Source of the DNA: Holophagae bacterium
GTDB taxonomy: Bacteria > Acidobacteriota > Holophagae > Acanthopleuribacterales > Acanthopleuribacteraceae
DNA length: 64,000 bases
Reading direction: 5' to 3'
Assembly: GCA_029263455.1 (NCBI GenBank)
Contig: JAJCXM010000008.1
Coordinates: forward strand, 372,001 to 436,000
Below are positions 43,978-53,235 of the stretch, in pieces. The notes below the pieces were generated by a model. It did no database searches, was not told the origin of the DNA, and was given only the letters and a program-made list of their open reading frames with translations. How positions within the stretch are numbered: the stretch's first letter is position 1; every line of letters begins with the position of its first letter. The position numbers were made by a program, and so were the translations under genes.

Positions 43978-44017
43978 CGGGATCGGGGTGGGCTGCCAGG
44001 TCTGTCGGCCTGCGGCC
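43978..44017 (+). repeat. 40-bp direct repeat, copy 2
   Basis: Matches 43686-43725 at 36 of 40 positions, ending in the identical GTCGGCCTGCGGCC. Confidence 0.85.
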
Positions 44018-44275
44018 TCTTTGGGAGAAAGGCTGCATTTAAGTTGATCGGAGCTCTTTGAGATCATTTGGGTCAGGAGCAAATGCGCTCGACGAGCAAG
44101 CTCATCGATGTCGTGTCTTCATCACCTGCGACACGCTGATCAAAAGCACTCCAAATCGGAGCTTGATGCTTGAAGCCTGATGCTTGATGCGTGCCCCATG
44201 ACGTCCGTGCCACAAGAGACCATAGGTCTCAACTGTAGAACAGGCATCGAATATTGAAACGCTTGAGGCGACTTC

Positions 44276-44716
44276 CTACAGCGTGAGCACCATGTCGATG
44301 CGATCCATGGCCGGTCCCCAACCGTCCTTCTTTGAAGAGATGACGGTTGCGCCGATTTTGGCAAAGAAGGGCGCGGATTTGTGGCTTGCGCCAATCATCA
44401 GCTCACTTACATTCGACCGACGTCCCAAATCAATCACGCGCGCCATGATCTTTGTGCCCAAACCAAGCCCTTGGTTTTGAGGATCGAGTAATATCCATCG
44501 CAGGCTATGTTGGTCTCCTTCGGCAATCAAACCGAAGGCACCGACGATTTGACCATCCAGCTCACAAACTTCGTAGTCCTGGTTTACCTCATCAAGAAAG
44601 GCGTCGTAAGCTGGACGTTCGTTAGCGGCGAAATAGTCCGGGTAATTAGCATCGAACAGCCCTAAACAGGCCGACTTATCTGCGTGCCGGTAGGGTCTAA
44701 ATCGCAGTTTCGTCAT
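44276..44716 (-). CDS. GNAT-family N-acetyltransferase
   Basis: A 146-residue cytosolic acetyltransferase using acetyl-CoA. The core pyrophosphate-binding loop is PQNQGLGLGTKIM (motif A, about residues 79-91), preceded by the strand LRWILLDP. A later HKSAPFFAKIGATVIS matches motif B, where many GNATs have a Tyr. N-terminal FRPYRHADKSACLGLF is typical. The acceptor cannot be predicted. AAAGGA lies nine bases before the ATG. It sits 57 bp downstream of the P450 gene in the same direction and might share its transcript. Confidence 0.87.
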   Translation of the reverse strand: MTKLRFRPYRHADKSACLGLFDANYPDYFAANERPAYDAFLDEVNQDYEVCELDGQIVGAFGLIAEGDQHSLRWILLDPQNQGLGLGTKIMARVIDLGRRSNVSELMIGASHKSAPFFAKIGATVISSKKDGWGPAMDRIDMVLTL

Positions 44717-44773
44717 GAGACTTGTCCTTTGATGTAATTAGACTGATGGATGCACGCCGCGCGGCGTTTAATG

Positions 44774-46105
44774 TCAACTGCAACGGGCTTGCAGTGTGAC
44801 CTTGATGCCATTCTTGGGGCGCAAAGTAATAAAAGCTTCGGGCGTAACTTCGTGTTCAGGGTCTAGTTCAAAGCGCCATTTCTGCACCACCAAGGCCATC
44901 AACAGGATGCCTTCCAGCATGGCGAATCGCTCGCCAATACATTGGTGTTTTCCGGCTCCAAAGGGCAAATAGCTGTATTTTGGCTGCTCGCTATGTTGAC
45001 CATTTATCCAGCGCTTTGGCATGAAACGTTCGGGTTGCGGCCACCAACGCGCATCGCGGTGCACTAAGTACGGCGACACGTAGATCATGGAGCCCGCAGG
45101 CACCTTGACATTCGCTAGGGTTATGTCGTTGATTGCGCAGCGCCCGACCGACCAGGCCGGCGGATATAAGCGCATCGACTCTTTGAAAACGGCTGTGCAA
45201 TAGGTGAGACGTTCAAGGTCGGCCACGGTTGGCGGCTTACCGGCCAGCTCTCGGTCCACTTCCTCTTCCACTTGTGCGGCCATTTCGGGGTGAGACGCCA
45301 ATAGGTACCAGCTCCACGACAGGGCGTTGGCCGTGGTTTCATGTCCGGCAATGGTGATGGTGACCAACTCCTCGACAACCTCTTTGTTGGAGAGCGCTGC
45401 GCCGCCTTCGTCATCCTGCGCCAAGAGCAGCATGGACAGAAAATCGCCTTCGTCCGTGCCTTGTTCACGATGGTTTTGAACGATGGCTTCCATGCGCTGA
45501 TAGAACATGGTTTTGGCTTCATTGAATTCGCGGTTCAAACGCAGTGGCAACGCATGCATGAGCTTGGCAATGGGCGAGAAGTTCGATTGCCAGTAACGCA
45601 TGAAGACGTCTACCGCTTCGCCGATTTCAACCACCAGCTTGGACAGGTTCTCGTGGAACATGGCTTGACCGATGATGGTGAGCGCCAGGCGCATCATTTC
45701 TTGGTGGATGTCTAGTTTGTCACCGTGCTGCCAGGTAGCAATCCATTTTTGCGTTGTGGTTAACATGTTAGGTGCATAGGCGTCGATGCGGCTGTTGCGA
45801 AAGGCAGGTTGAGCCAAACGTCGACGTCGTTGATGGGTTTCGCCCGAACTGGTTAGTAAACCAGAGCCTAGGAAAGTCTTCATCCACTCATAGCCCATGC
45901 TGCGTCCCAAGTGTTTGGCTTGAGTCACCAGAATCTCGCGGATGGCGTCTGGATGAGAGAACAAGTAACAAGGATTGCGACCTAGCTGGAAACGACACAC
46001 ATCTCCATAGGTGCTGGCCAAGTGTTGCAGATAGAGGGGCGGATTCTTCTTGTATTCAAGTGAATTGCCGACAATGGGCCAAGCTGTGGGTGATGGGACC
46101 GGCAT
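44774..46105 (-). CDS. Cytochrome P450
   Basis: Start set at the second of two adjacent ATGs (46105), six bases after GGAG; GTG at 46117 is an alternative. The 443-residue haem monooxygenase has all family landmarks: I-helix AGHETTAN, the ExxR pair in ESMRLYPP, PERFMPKRW, and the haem loop FGAGKHQCIGERFA with the thiolate Cys. It has no transmembrane anchor and no fused reductase, so it needs external redox partners, none of which is adjacent. The sequence style (WSWYLLASHPEMAAQVEEEV, LFSHPDAIREILV) is of the bacterial CYP4/CYP102-related type that often hydroxylates fatty acids or terpenes; the substrate is unknown. Confidence 0.95.
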   Translation of the reverse strand: MPVPSPTAWPIVGNSLEYKKNPPLYLQHLASTYGDVCRFQLGRNPCYLFSHPDAIREILVTQAKHLGRSMGYEWMKTFLGSGLLTSSGETHQRRRRLAQPAFRNSRIDAYAPNMLTTTQKWIATWQHGDKLDIHQEMMRLALTIIGQAMFHENLSKLVVEIGEAVDVFMRYWQSNFSPIAKLMHALPLRLNREFNEAKTMFYQRMEAIVQNHREQGTDEGDFLSMLLLAQDDEGGAALSNKEVVEELVTITIAGHETTANALSWSWYLLASHPEMAAQVEEEVDRELAGKPPTVADLERLTYCTAVFKESMRLYPPAWSVGRCAINDITLANVKVPAGSMIYVSPYLVHRDARWWPQPERFMPKRWINGQHSEQPKYSYLPFGAGKHQCIGERFAMLEGILLMALVVQKWRFELDPEHEVTPEAFITLRPKNGIKVTLQARCS

Positions 46106-46603
46106 CATGAACTCCACGGTTTTGGACTACAGCTTACCCCATACCTCGGGAGTCGAGCAAAGCCAGACGCTAAGTCAAAACGATTGTATGTTCATCCTGG
46201 GGTCGCTCGCACGCGAGTCGGACGGCTGAAGTCAGCAGCGAACTGTCTCGAACACGAACGCGGAATTAGCAACATAGACTTGAGGAATCCATTCACTGAA
46301 TAGCGCGATGAAACAGGGAACGGCATGGTCTGGCGCAGGCAGCGAGGAATTCTCTGGTGGCGGTGACGCCGTTGATAACGTTTTCCTGCGAAGTTTTGAC
46401 GAAGCGACCGCCCATCAGTTTGAAAGGTAAGAACCTAAGAATACCAGTTAGGTGGACTGGCGCGCCTAAGCGAGAACAGGGGCGTTGGACTTGGCTCCAC
46501 CTGCACGCATCTGTGTTATAGACAAATTAAGTCTTTAACTTTTTTGTGTTGTTTTTCGGTGGCTGGTCGTTCTTGCTTGTGAGGAGCACGGAAGGAAAAC
46601 GAT
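46106..46603. other. Intergenic region upstream of P450 and the 46604 gene
   Basis: Nearly 500 bases between divergent genes, with no supported gene. An AT-rich patch at about 46515-46560 is the likeliest promoter area for the plus-strand gene. GAAGGAAAA precedes its ATG. No significant repeat is seen. Confidence 0.5.
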
Positions 46604-47509
46604 ATGGAATTCTATCGCTGGCCCGGTCGAACTTTATGGGTGTGGCTCGTCGTTATCACGACGGCTGCGGCGGCTCAAAACGACATCATGACACTGAATT
46701 TCAACAAAACAGACTTTAGTCATCGTTGGAGTAAAGGCAATCAGCATGAATTCACACCTTCTGGTCAAGAGGAGCTGGTCAGTTGGACCGAGATGATGAC
46801 GTTGGTGGTGTATCCGGAGGTGATTGACGGTGACGATTTATCGGTGGTCGCCAATAATGTTCTTGGATTCTATAAACAGCGCGGAAAAATTGTGAGAACC
46901 GATTCCAAACGCCGCACGTTTCGCAAGCCAGCTGAACATCTGATTGTGGCGATTCTCGGTGACCCGGGCTTCTTGGAGGCGGCATTCGCTCGTTTGATCA
47001 TCGCCGATGAATTAGGAATAGCAATCGTATACTCGTATCGCATTTATGGCTCCGATGTTGGAGACGCGATGAGTGCTTGGCTTAAAGAGAAGGGACCTGG
47101 AGTCGAAAGTGCCTTGATGGAATGGGACGGTCTGCCTCCTGTGACAGCGATTAGGCTACTTCAAACCCCGCCGCCTAAATCACCAGCCTGGATAGAATCG
47201 ATTCGAAACCATCTAAGTCGGGTCCGATCTTCAGAGAAGCCTCTGTCGAGCGAACCTGAACCCTTGCCCGACGTGGCCAAAATCGTTGGACAATCCATGA
47301 ATGAAGTGGTGTCAGCATTCGGGAACCCTGACATAACAACCACCACCAAGCATGGCTTCACCGTCGAGCTGCCGAGTAACCAAGGTCTTGATTGGGTCTA
47401 TAACTTCTATAAGTTGCAACCTAATGCGCGCGGTGGCGGCTTGGAACTAATGATCAATTTTAATTCGTCTGGACGATGTACTGCCGCAAATTGGCGCCGC
47501 ACACAATAG
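46604..47509 (+). CDS. Exported protein with a BamE/SmpA-like C-terminal module
   Basis: A 301-residue protein with a signal peptide (LWVWLVVITTAAAAQ). The first 200 residues form an unrecognised mixed alpha/beta domain (HEFTPSGQEELVSWTEMMTL). After a proline/serine linker, residues about 225-301 read VAKIVGQSMNEVVSAFGNPD, then DWVYNFYKLQPN and LELMINFNSSGRCTAANW. This GxxxxEVxxxxGxPD pattern recalls the small BamE/SmpA fold. No role is assigned. Confidence 0.65.
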   Translation: MEFYRWPGRTLWVWLVVITTAAAAQNDIMTLNFNKTDFSHRWSKGNQHEFTPSGQEELVSWTEMMTLVVYPEVIDGDDLSVVANNVLGFYKQRGKIVRTDSKRRTFRKPAEHLIVAILGDPGFLEAAFARLIIADELGIAIVYSYRIYGSDVGDAMSAWLKEKGPGVESALMEWDGLPPVTAIRLLQTPPPKSPAWIESIRNHLSRVRSSEKPLSSEPEPLPDVAKIVGQSMNEVVSAFGNPDITTTTKHGFTVELPSNQGLDWVYNFYKLQPNARGGGLELMINFNSSGRCTAANWRRTQ

Positions 47510-47695
47510 CTTAGCTTGGCGTCCAGATATGGATCAGAAGCAATCCCTGCAATCGCTCATCGCAGGTCTGCTTAGTTGACATTGGTGTTGGCCCTCACAA
47601 TTTGTTGAATTGGGAGGCGCGATAGTCAAAGCCGATGACCCCTTAGATCAAAATATGAGGTTTAATAAGGTGACCCACCTTGTTCAGGAGTATTC

Positions 47696-49774
47696 ATGTC
47701 CTTTTATCGTCCGATTATCTTGATCATTATCCTGGTTGCTCCTTTGGCGATTGCCCAGAATCGCGGATTGGCGCTAGCGCGGTTTGATGCCTACGCCAAA
47801 CGGCAGATAGAACAGGACGATATGCCCGGTTTGACGATTGGCTATGTACTCGGCGATGAGGTTTGGGTGAAGGCGTATGGTTATGCCGATCTTGAGAATC
47901 AAGTAGCGATGAAGAGCGAATCTGCCTTTCGCTTGGCGTCGGTCACTAAGACCATGACCGCCATTGGCGTCTTGAAGTTGGTTGAAGCAGGTAAGATCGA
48001 TTTGGATGCCGAAGTACAAACCTACGTGCCCGACTTCCCACGTAAAAAATGGCCAGTGACGGTGCGTCAACTTCTGGGTCACCTTGGTGGTATCAGCCAT
48101 TATCGTGATTACAATGCCGAAGGTCATTTTAAAGTCCCCATGAACACAGTCGAGTCTTTAGCTGTCTTTCAGGATTTCGATTTGGTGGCAGAGCCAGGAA
48201 CGCGTTACGCCTACACAAGTTATGGATACAACTTATTAGGCGCGGTGATTGAAGGCGCATCGGGTGATTCCTTTGGCGAATACATGCAGCGCGAAATATG
48301 GGCGCCGTCGGGGATGGTGGCCACGCGAATGGACAACCCCGAGGCATTGATCCCCAACCGTGTGCGTGGCTATCAGCTGGATAATGCCGGTCAACTGATT
48401 AATTCGGAGTTTGTGGATATCAGTTCACGTTTTGCGGCGGGCGGCACGCGTTCTACGGTTCCTGATCTGCTGAGTTATGCCAGCGCCATCATGAGTGGTA
48501 GGTTACTTGGCCAAGCTACCCAGCAAATGATGTTCACCAGTATGACGACTCAAGCTGGTGAGAATACTGATTATGGGATGGGTTGGAGTATTCGTCCCGT
48601 AAATGGACGTTTATCGGTAGCTCACGGAGGCGCACAAGCAGAAACGCGCACGTTCTTGGTACTTTTCCCCAGTGACAAATTCGCGATGGCCGTTGCCTGC
48701 AATTTTGAAGGTGGTGATCGCATGCCCTACCTTCGAGGTTTGTTCCACGCGGTGCTTGGAGAGGTCTGGGATCCCCCTATGGTGGCCGATAACGCAAAAG
48801 ACGAAGCACTCTTGGATGCGTTGGTCACTTGTTTTCAACACGGTAATGCCGCATTTGAGTTGTTGGGGCCAAACCAAGCTAGTAAGGACGAGGTCCGCTC
48901 GGCTTTTTCTTATCTCGACAAAATTGTAAGCGCCAAAGATTCAGACGAGGCCCAGGTGTTGGTGGATCAGGGCCGGCACCCGCTGGCGGACCAGGCATTG
49001 GTAACTGTCGGTCATATCATGGCCCAATACCTTGCCGCCAACCGAGACGATGCTTGGCGTGACCAAGTCCATGCCAATGGACCTTTGGCCTTCTTCCAGG
49101 ATTATCATGATCTGGTAAAGAGTCATCGCGATATTCCGCGCTCCTTTCGTCTTCCAAAGCGATTAGGCAAAATCTTGCCTGACATGTTGGAAGGTTGGAA
49201 TCGTGCTTGGAATGCGGATGTCCAAGCATGGGTTCTGGGCGATAAAGTACCGGACGAAGCCGCCCTGAAAGCACTCAATGAACAGATGGCGGATATTGCC
49301 ATCAAACCCGACGTGTCTGTGATGTTCGAAACCGAAGCTCAAACACTCTTCAATCAAGGTGATGTGGCCGCAGCCGTTGCCTTACTTGAATCGTGCCTTA
49401 AGCTTTACCCAAATGATGACGCTTGCCGCGTCCAAGCTGCTATCGCTCACTTGGTTTTAGGCGATCATGACCGGGCGCGCGATTATTTGGAGCGTGCCTA
49501 TAAACTTCGCCCAGACAGACACGCGGGACCCAATCGCTTGAACGCGTATGCCTACATGCTCAAAGGGGCAGGCCAACTTGAAGCCGGATCGTCTCTATTA
49601 AAGATCGCTATCGATTTGCATCCTGAAAAGGCTAATCTGTACGATTCCTACGCCGAGTTCCAACTCGAGGCTGGCAACAAAGAGCAAGCCATTCGTTGGT
49701 ACAAAAACGCCTTAAAAGTGGATCCTGAACTCTCAAGCTCAAAATCGGCGCTTGAGCGTATCTTGGCCGAGTGA
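47696..49774 (+). CDS. Secreted beta-lactamase-fold serine hydrolase with TPR domain
   Basis: A 692-residue protein with signal peptide (IILIIILVAPLAIAQ); CAGGAG is well placed. The class C-type domain covers about residues 20-350: SxxK in ASVTKTMTAIGVL, the Tyr motif in YAYTSYGYNLLGAVIE, and a KTG-equivalent in SVAHGGAQAETRTF, where the usual Lys-Thr is replaced by His-Gly. The middle 350-550 is of unknown type. The last 140 residues carry three TPR-like repeats (LFNQGDVAAAVALLESCLKL, HLVLGDHDRARDYLERAYKL). It parallels the 16502 gene in architecture. An inverted repeat AAGGTG-ACC-CACCTT (47667-47681) overlaps its ribosome-site region. Confidence 0.88.
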   Translation: MSFYRPIILIIILVAPLAIAQNRGLALARFDAYAKRQIEQDDMPGLTIGYVLGDEVWVKAYGYADLENQVAMKSESAFRLASVTKTMTAIGVLKLVEAGKIDLDAEVQTYVPDFPRKKWPVTVRQLLGHLGGISHYRDYNAEGHFKVPMNTVESLAVFQDFDLVAEPGTRYAYTSYGYNLLGAVIEGASGDSFGEYMQREIWAPSGMVATRMDNPEALIPNRVRGYQLDNAGQLINSEFVDISSRFAAGGTRSTVPDLLSYASAIMSGRLLGQATQQMMFTSMTTQAGENTDYGMGWSIRPVNGRLSVAHGGAQAETRTFLVLFPSDKFAMAVACNFEGGDRMPYLRGLFHAVLGEVWDPPMVADNAKDEALLDALVTCFQHGNAAFELLGPNQASKDEVRSAFSYLDKIVSAKDSDEAQVLVDQGRHPLADQALVTVGHIMAQYLAANRDDAWRDQVHANGPLAFFQDYHDLVKSHRDIPRSFRLPKRLGKILPDMLEGWNRAWNADVQAWVLGDKVPDEAALKALNEQMADIAIKPDVSVMFETEAQTLFNQGDVAAAVALLESCLKLYPNDDACRVQAAIAHLVLGDHDRARDYLERAYKLRPDRHAGPNRLNAYAYMLKGAGQLEAGSSLLKIAIDLHPEKANLYDSYAEFQLEAGNKEQAIRWYKNALKVDPELSSSKSALERILAE

Positions 49775-49980
49775 TCTCGACAATTTTGAGATCATCTAGC
49801 GAGAATCCTTAGTCTCACTTGTGCCCGAAGCGGTGGTTCCTGAGACGCTATCAAGGCAATCGCGCGCCTGCTTCCCATTTTTTTTAGTCAATTAAGCGCT
49901 TTAAAACCAGTATCTTAAGCTACTTGACGCGAGCCCTATGGCTGACCTGATGTTAAGCGACCCAGTCGCTGCGAACTTTT

Positions 49981-50019
49981 TATCGCATGCTACCTTGCAT
50001 TGCAGGGTAGCATGCGATA
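49981..50019. promoter_or_regulatory. 14-bp perfect inverted repeat, probable PadR operator
   Basis: TATCGCATGCTACC (49981-49994) and its exact complement (50006-50019) flank an 11-base spacer. It ends ten bases before the PadR start codon. PadR regulators bind such palindromes over their own promoters, so autorepression is likely. It might also form a leader hairpin, but no T-run follows. Confidence 0.7.
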
Positions 50020-50029
50020 TAGTGACGCC

Positions 50030-50368
50030 ATGGAAGCCAAGAACACCATCACACAAATGAGGCGCGGGATCCTGGAGTTCTGTATTTTGAGCCTGCTGGC
50101 AGAACAAGAGATCTATACCGCTGAACTGATTGACCGCCTTAAACAAGCTGAGCTGATTGTCACCGATGGCACGCTCTATCCGCTGCTTAACCGGCTGCAA
50201 AAAGCGTTGCTACTTCAATATCGCTGGGCGGAATCAGAATCAGGGCCGCCGCGAAAATACTACTCACTTACGGAGGCCGGCGTGTCTTATTTGAATGAAT
50301 TGGATAGCGCTTGGCAGGCCATGACCGAGTCAGTTGAATCTATTCGTAGAGGGAACCACGATGAATAA
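50030..50368 (+). CDS. PadR-family transcription regulator
   Basis: Start set at ATG 50030 (MEAKNTITQMRRGILEFCIL, 112 aa) just after the palindrome; the frame opens earlier without support. The winged helix is typical: ILEFCILSLLAEQEIYTAEL, TDGTLYPLLNRLQKALLL, PPRKYYSLTEAG, followed by a C-terminal dimerisation helix. It probably represses the operon, its ligand unknown. The PspC gene's ATG overlaps its last codons by 8 bp, so all downstream genes are likely under its control. Confidence 0.92.
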   Translation: MEAKNTITQMRRGILEFCILSLLAEQEIYTAELIDRLKQAELIVTDGTLYPLLNRLQKALLLQYRWAESESGPPRKYYSLTEAGVSYLNELDSAWQAMTESVESIRRGNHDE

Positions 50369-52097
50369 AGTTGTCAGCATCCAAGTCGCTGGCCAGGTTT
50401 TTTGGACCGACGAAAACGCCTATGAAGTTTTGAAGGCTTACTTGCAAAAGATCCGTCATCAATTGGCCGATGATGAGTGTGCCACCGAAATTTATAACGA
50501 CATTGAATTGCGCATCGCCGAGCTGTTATTCGCGCTCACAGGCGACGAAAAGAAAGCTATCTCGGCTAGCCAATGCGAGGAAGTCGTGGAGCAGGTTGGC
50601 TTTATCGATGATGACGACATCGAAAGCGCTTCCGCGCGCAAAAGCTACCTGGATCCCCAAAACAAGATACTTGGCGGTGTGTGCGCTGGTCTGGCCATTC
50701 GCCTAGGTGTGCCCGCCTTTATCCTGAGACTCGTTTTTATCGCATTAACCGGAGCTCTTGGTTTAGGGTTCGTTCTGTACTTGATCTTTTGGATCTCGCT
50801 TGAGAAGAAGACAAGCCGTAATGCGGCTTTGGCAGCTCAGGGCAAAATCCCAACAGCCCGCAGTATCGCAAGCTTCGAAACGCCAAAGGCATCGCGATTA
50901 GCGCAACTGCAACGCATCCTGTTTATGCCAGTCAGTCTGGTCGGTTCTTTATTAGGGGTGATGGCCAATCATTTCAGAAATCGTCGTAGAGGATATTCGC
51001 TAATCGTCAAGAACGTGTGCGCATTGGTAATTCTTATATGCTCACTCTTCTTATGTGCCGGCCTGCTGGAGTTCACGTTTAGCCGGCTATTCCCAATGCC
51101 GATCACTTTACTGCTCGGCATAGCGACTATGTATCTGATTGTATTGGGTTTAGCAGTTTATTTTCGCCGGTTTTATTTACAGCATCCGAATTTCAAAATT
51201 CATAAACGGCTGAAACAGGGAGCACTGATTCCTATTGCCATGATTGCGCTGGCGAGCTTGTACCTAAACGAAGTTCACGCGGAATTTCAATCAGAAGTAG
51301 TAGAAAAGAATTTTGCCTTGTCGAGCTCACAATTGAACCTGAAGATTAATGACGAAAGGCCCGCTAGTATATATTCGGAACCGGTAAATTTTCGAATCGA
51401 AACGGGCCCATCACAAAACGCGCAAATTAGTCTAAGCATTGACTATGAAAGTTACGGGCAAAATATTCAGCGCGCCAGTGATCACATCCGAGACATCAAC
51501 TATTTCTACACTTTTGAAAACGACACATTAACCTGTAATAGCTTCTGGACGCTGCCAAAAGGTGCGTTGCGACGTGGGCAGGCGATCCACATCCTAATCG
51601 TGGTACCGCAAGACGCGACCTTAAGAAGTCCAATGGCTCTGACTGTCAATCGTGACGACAAGACCTCGTATCGATTGGCACGGGGCCAAAAGAATCAAGG
51701 CGGTGACTATATTGCTGGCGGTCCGTATCTGCACGAATACAGCGCAGAATTCAGCCAGAAATTAAGTGAAAATGAACGTCATGTACTGGTAGATATGTTC
51801 TGTAGCGCCTTTTTCATCAGCGAATCATGGCATTGCCTATTCAATATTGACACCCCCGTGGCGGAGAACAATCGCTTCGATCGCGCTTTTCAGAACGACA
51901 GCCAAGCCATTGAACAGCTGCGTGAATATTTATTGCCAGGACGCAGCCTCTTAGTCGTCAACCTAGTTGAAATAAACGAGTTGGCAAAAGGGTTGCGCCA
52001 GGTCTACCCGGTCATGAGTCCGTTCCAGGACTACATTGAACGGCTTGTGATCATTAAATCAAAGCTCGAATCGGATATACGCACAAACTCAGGATGA
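50361..52097 (+). CDS. PspC-domain membrane protein
   Basis: ATG 50361 overlaps the end of padR; the frame opens at 50334. The product is 578 aa. Residues about 5-90 are a helical N-terminal domain (AYLQKIRHQLADDECATEIY). A PspC domain follows at about 100-155 (NKILGGVCAGLAIRLGV, RLVFIALTGALGLGFVLYL), then further membrane helices to about 290. The C-terminal 280 residues are probably extracytoplasmic and beta-rich. PadR-PspC pairs are widespread and thought to monitor envelope stress; the partner here is an ABC transporter. Confidence 0.87.
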   Translation: MNKVVSIQVAGQVFWTDENAYEVLKAYLQKIRHQLADDECATEIYNDIELRIAELLFALTGDEKKAISASQCEEVVEQVGFIDDDDIESASARKSYLDPQNKILGGVCAGLAIRLGVPAFILRLVFIALTGALGLGFVLYLIFWISLEKKTSRNAALAAQGKIPTARSIASFETPKASRLAQLQRILFMPVSLVGSLLGVMANHFRNRRRGYSLIVKNVCALVILICSLFLCAGLLEFTFSRLFPMPITLLLGIATMYLIVLGLAVYFRRFYLQHPNFKIHKRLKQGALIPIAMIALASLYLNEVHAEFQSEVVEKNFALSSSQLNLKINDERPASIYSEPVNFRIETGPSQNAQISLSIDYESYGQNIQRASDHIRDINYFYTFENDTLTCNSFWTLPKGALRRGQAIHILIVVPQDATLRSPMALTVNRDDKTSYRLARGQKNQGGDYIAGGPYLHEYSAEFSQKLSENERHVLVDMFCSAFFISESWHCLFNIDTPVAENNRFDRAFQNDSQAIEQLREYLLPGRSLLVVNLVEINELAKGLRQVYPVMSPFQDYIERLVIIKSKLESDIRTNSG

Positions 52098-52302
52098 TTC
52101 GGTACCGATTTAGCAAACGAATAACCTACTAAAACCAGTCAACGAAACCACGCGCCACGGCGGTCGGACGTACTTCGTACGCATCGAGAGTTTGGCTCAT
52201 CTAGTTAATCATTTGCCAACGTGAACGTGGTTAACAGCCGCAGCGATTACACCGGTTAGGAGAGTTGCGTTGGCAGCCTTCCTGGAGCTAAAGGAGTACA
52301 AA

Positions 52303-53235
52303 ATGCTATCCATCAGTAACTTAAGTCATACCTATGCAAATGGGGTTAGTGCCTTGAAGCGCGTCAATCTCGATATTCCCAAGGGCATGTTTGGATTACT
52401 TGGACCTAACGGCGCGGGTAAATCATCCCTGATGCGTACCATTGCAACGCTGCAGCAAGCGTCATCGGGCTGCATCAAATTTGGAGACATTGATGTTGGT
52501 GCGGATCCTCGTTCCATTCGACGGACACTTGGCTACCTGCCGCAAGATTTTGGTGTTTATCCCCGAGGTTGTGCCCTTGGTTTACTTGACCACTTGGCGA
52601 TGCTCAAAGGCATCACCAACCGTAAACAGCGTAAACTGTTAGTCAAGAGTTTACTGATGCAAACCAATCTTTTTGACGTGCGCAAAAAGAGATTGGCGAC
52701 CTATTCGGGAGGCATGCTCCAGCGCTTCGGCATCGCGCAGGCGCTTATTGGCCAACCTCAACTCATCATTGTTGATGAACCCACTGCAGGTCTAGACCCG
52801 GAAGAACGCAACCGCTTCCACAACCTGCTATCAGAGATAGGCGAAGAAGTCGTGGTTATTCTCTCAACTCACATCGTCGATGATGTGGCGGACTTGTGTA
52901 CACGGATGGCGGTCATGTCAGATGGTTCAATTGTCGCCCAGGGTATGCCGTCCGCGCTAATCGGAGAATTAAGAGGCCGCATTTGGCAAAAGAGCATCAA
53001 TAAATCAGAACTGGTCGCATACCAAGCTAAACATGATGTGATTTCTAATCACTTGTCGGGCGGTAAACTGACGGTAAGAGTAGAGAGTGGTTCGCCGCCA
53101 GATAACGGGTTTGAATCCGCGCAGCCCAATTTGGAAGATGTCTATTTTCTGGCTGTTGGGAGGGGCCTACAAAAGGGCAATTCGGCTGTGCCAACAAATG
53201 GTCAACCGCTCCGGGTAAGCGGAGCCGCAGAATGA
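52303..53235 (+). CDS. ABC transporter ATP-binding protein
   Basis: ATG 52303 follows AAGGAG; the frame opens at 52270. The product, 310 aa, has Walker A GPNGAGKSS, the Q-loop in YLPQDFG, signature YSGGMLQRFG, Walker B QLIIVDEPTAGLD and the switch His in LSTHIVDD. The C-terminal 90 residues are the extra domain typical of ABC-2-type exporters. It powers the fused permease encoded next, whose ATG overlaps its stop by 4 bp. A 205-bp gap with a small CGTAC-TTC-GTACG hairpin separates it from the PspC gene. Confidence 0.94.
   Translation: MLSISNLSHTYANGVSALKRVNLDIPKGMFGLLGPNGAGKSSLMRTIATLQQASSGCIKFGDIDVGADPRSIRRTLGYLPQDFGVYPRGCALGLLDHLAMLKGITNRKQRKLLVKSLLMQTNLFDVRKKRLATYSGGMLQRFGIAQALIGQPQLIIVDEPTAGLDPEERNRFHNLLSEIGEEVVVILSTHIVDDVADLCTRMAVMSDGSIVAQGMPSALIGELRGRIWQKSINKSELVAYQAKHDVISNHLSGGKLTVRVESGSPPDNGFESAQPNLEDVYFLAVGRGLQKGNSAVPTNGQPLRVSGAAE

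Larger units (their letters stand above)
43641..44275. other. Non-coding, repeat-rich region
   Basis: About 635 bases without a supported gene, more GC-rich than the surroundings. It holds the 40-bp direct repeats (43686 and 43978), a perfect hairpin at 43734-43753, copy 2 of the 103-bp repeat, and a short doublet TGATGCTTGA at 44164 and 44178. It could be a hotspot or remnant of mobile DNA, but no transposase or attachment site is visible. Confidence 0.6.

Noticed and set aside
43686-44017. Possible CRISPR array
   Set aside because: Only two copies, 250 bases apart, imperfect and without regular spacers or cas genes.
52165-52180. CGTAC-TTC-GTACG hairpin between the PspC and ABC genes as a terminator
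   Set aside because: The stem is only 5 bp and no T-run follows, so the operon probably continues through it.
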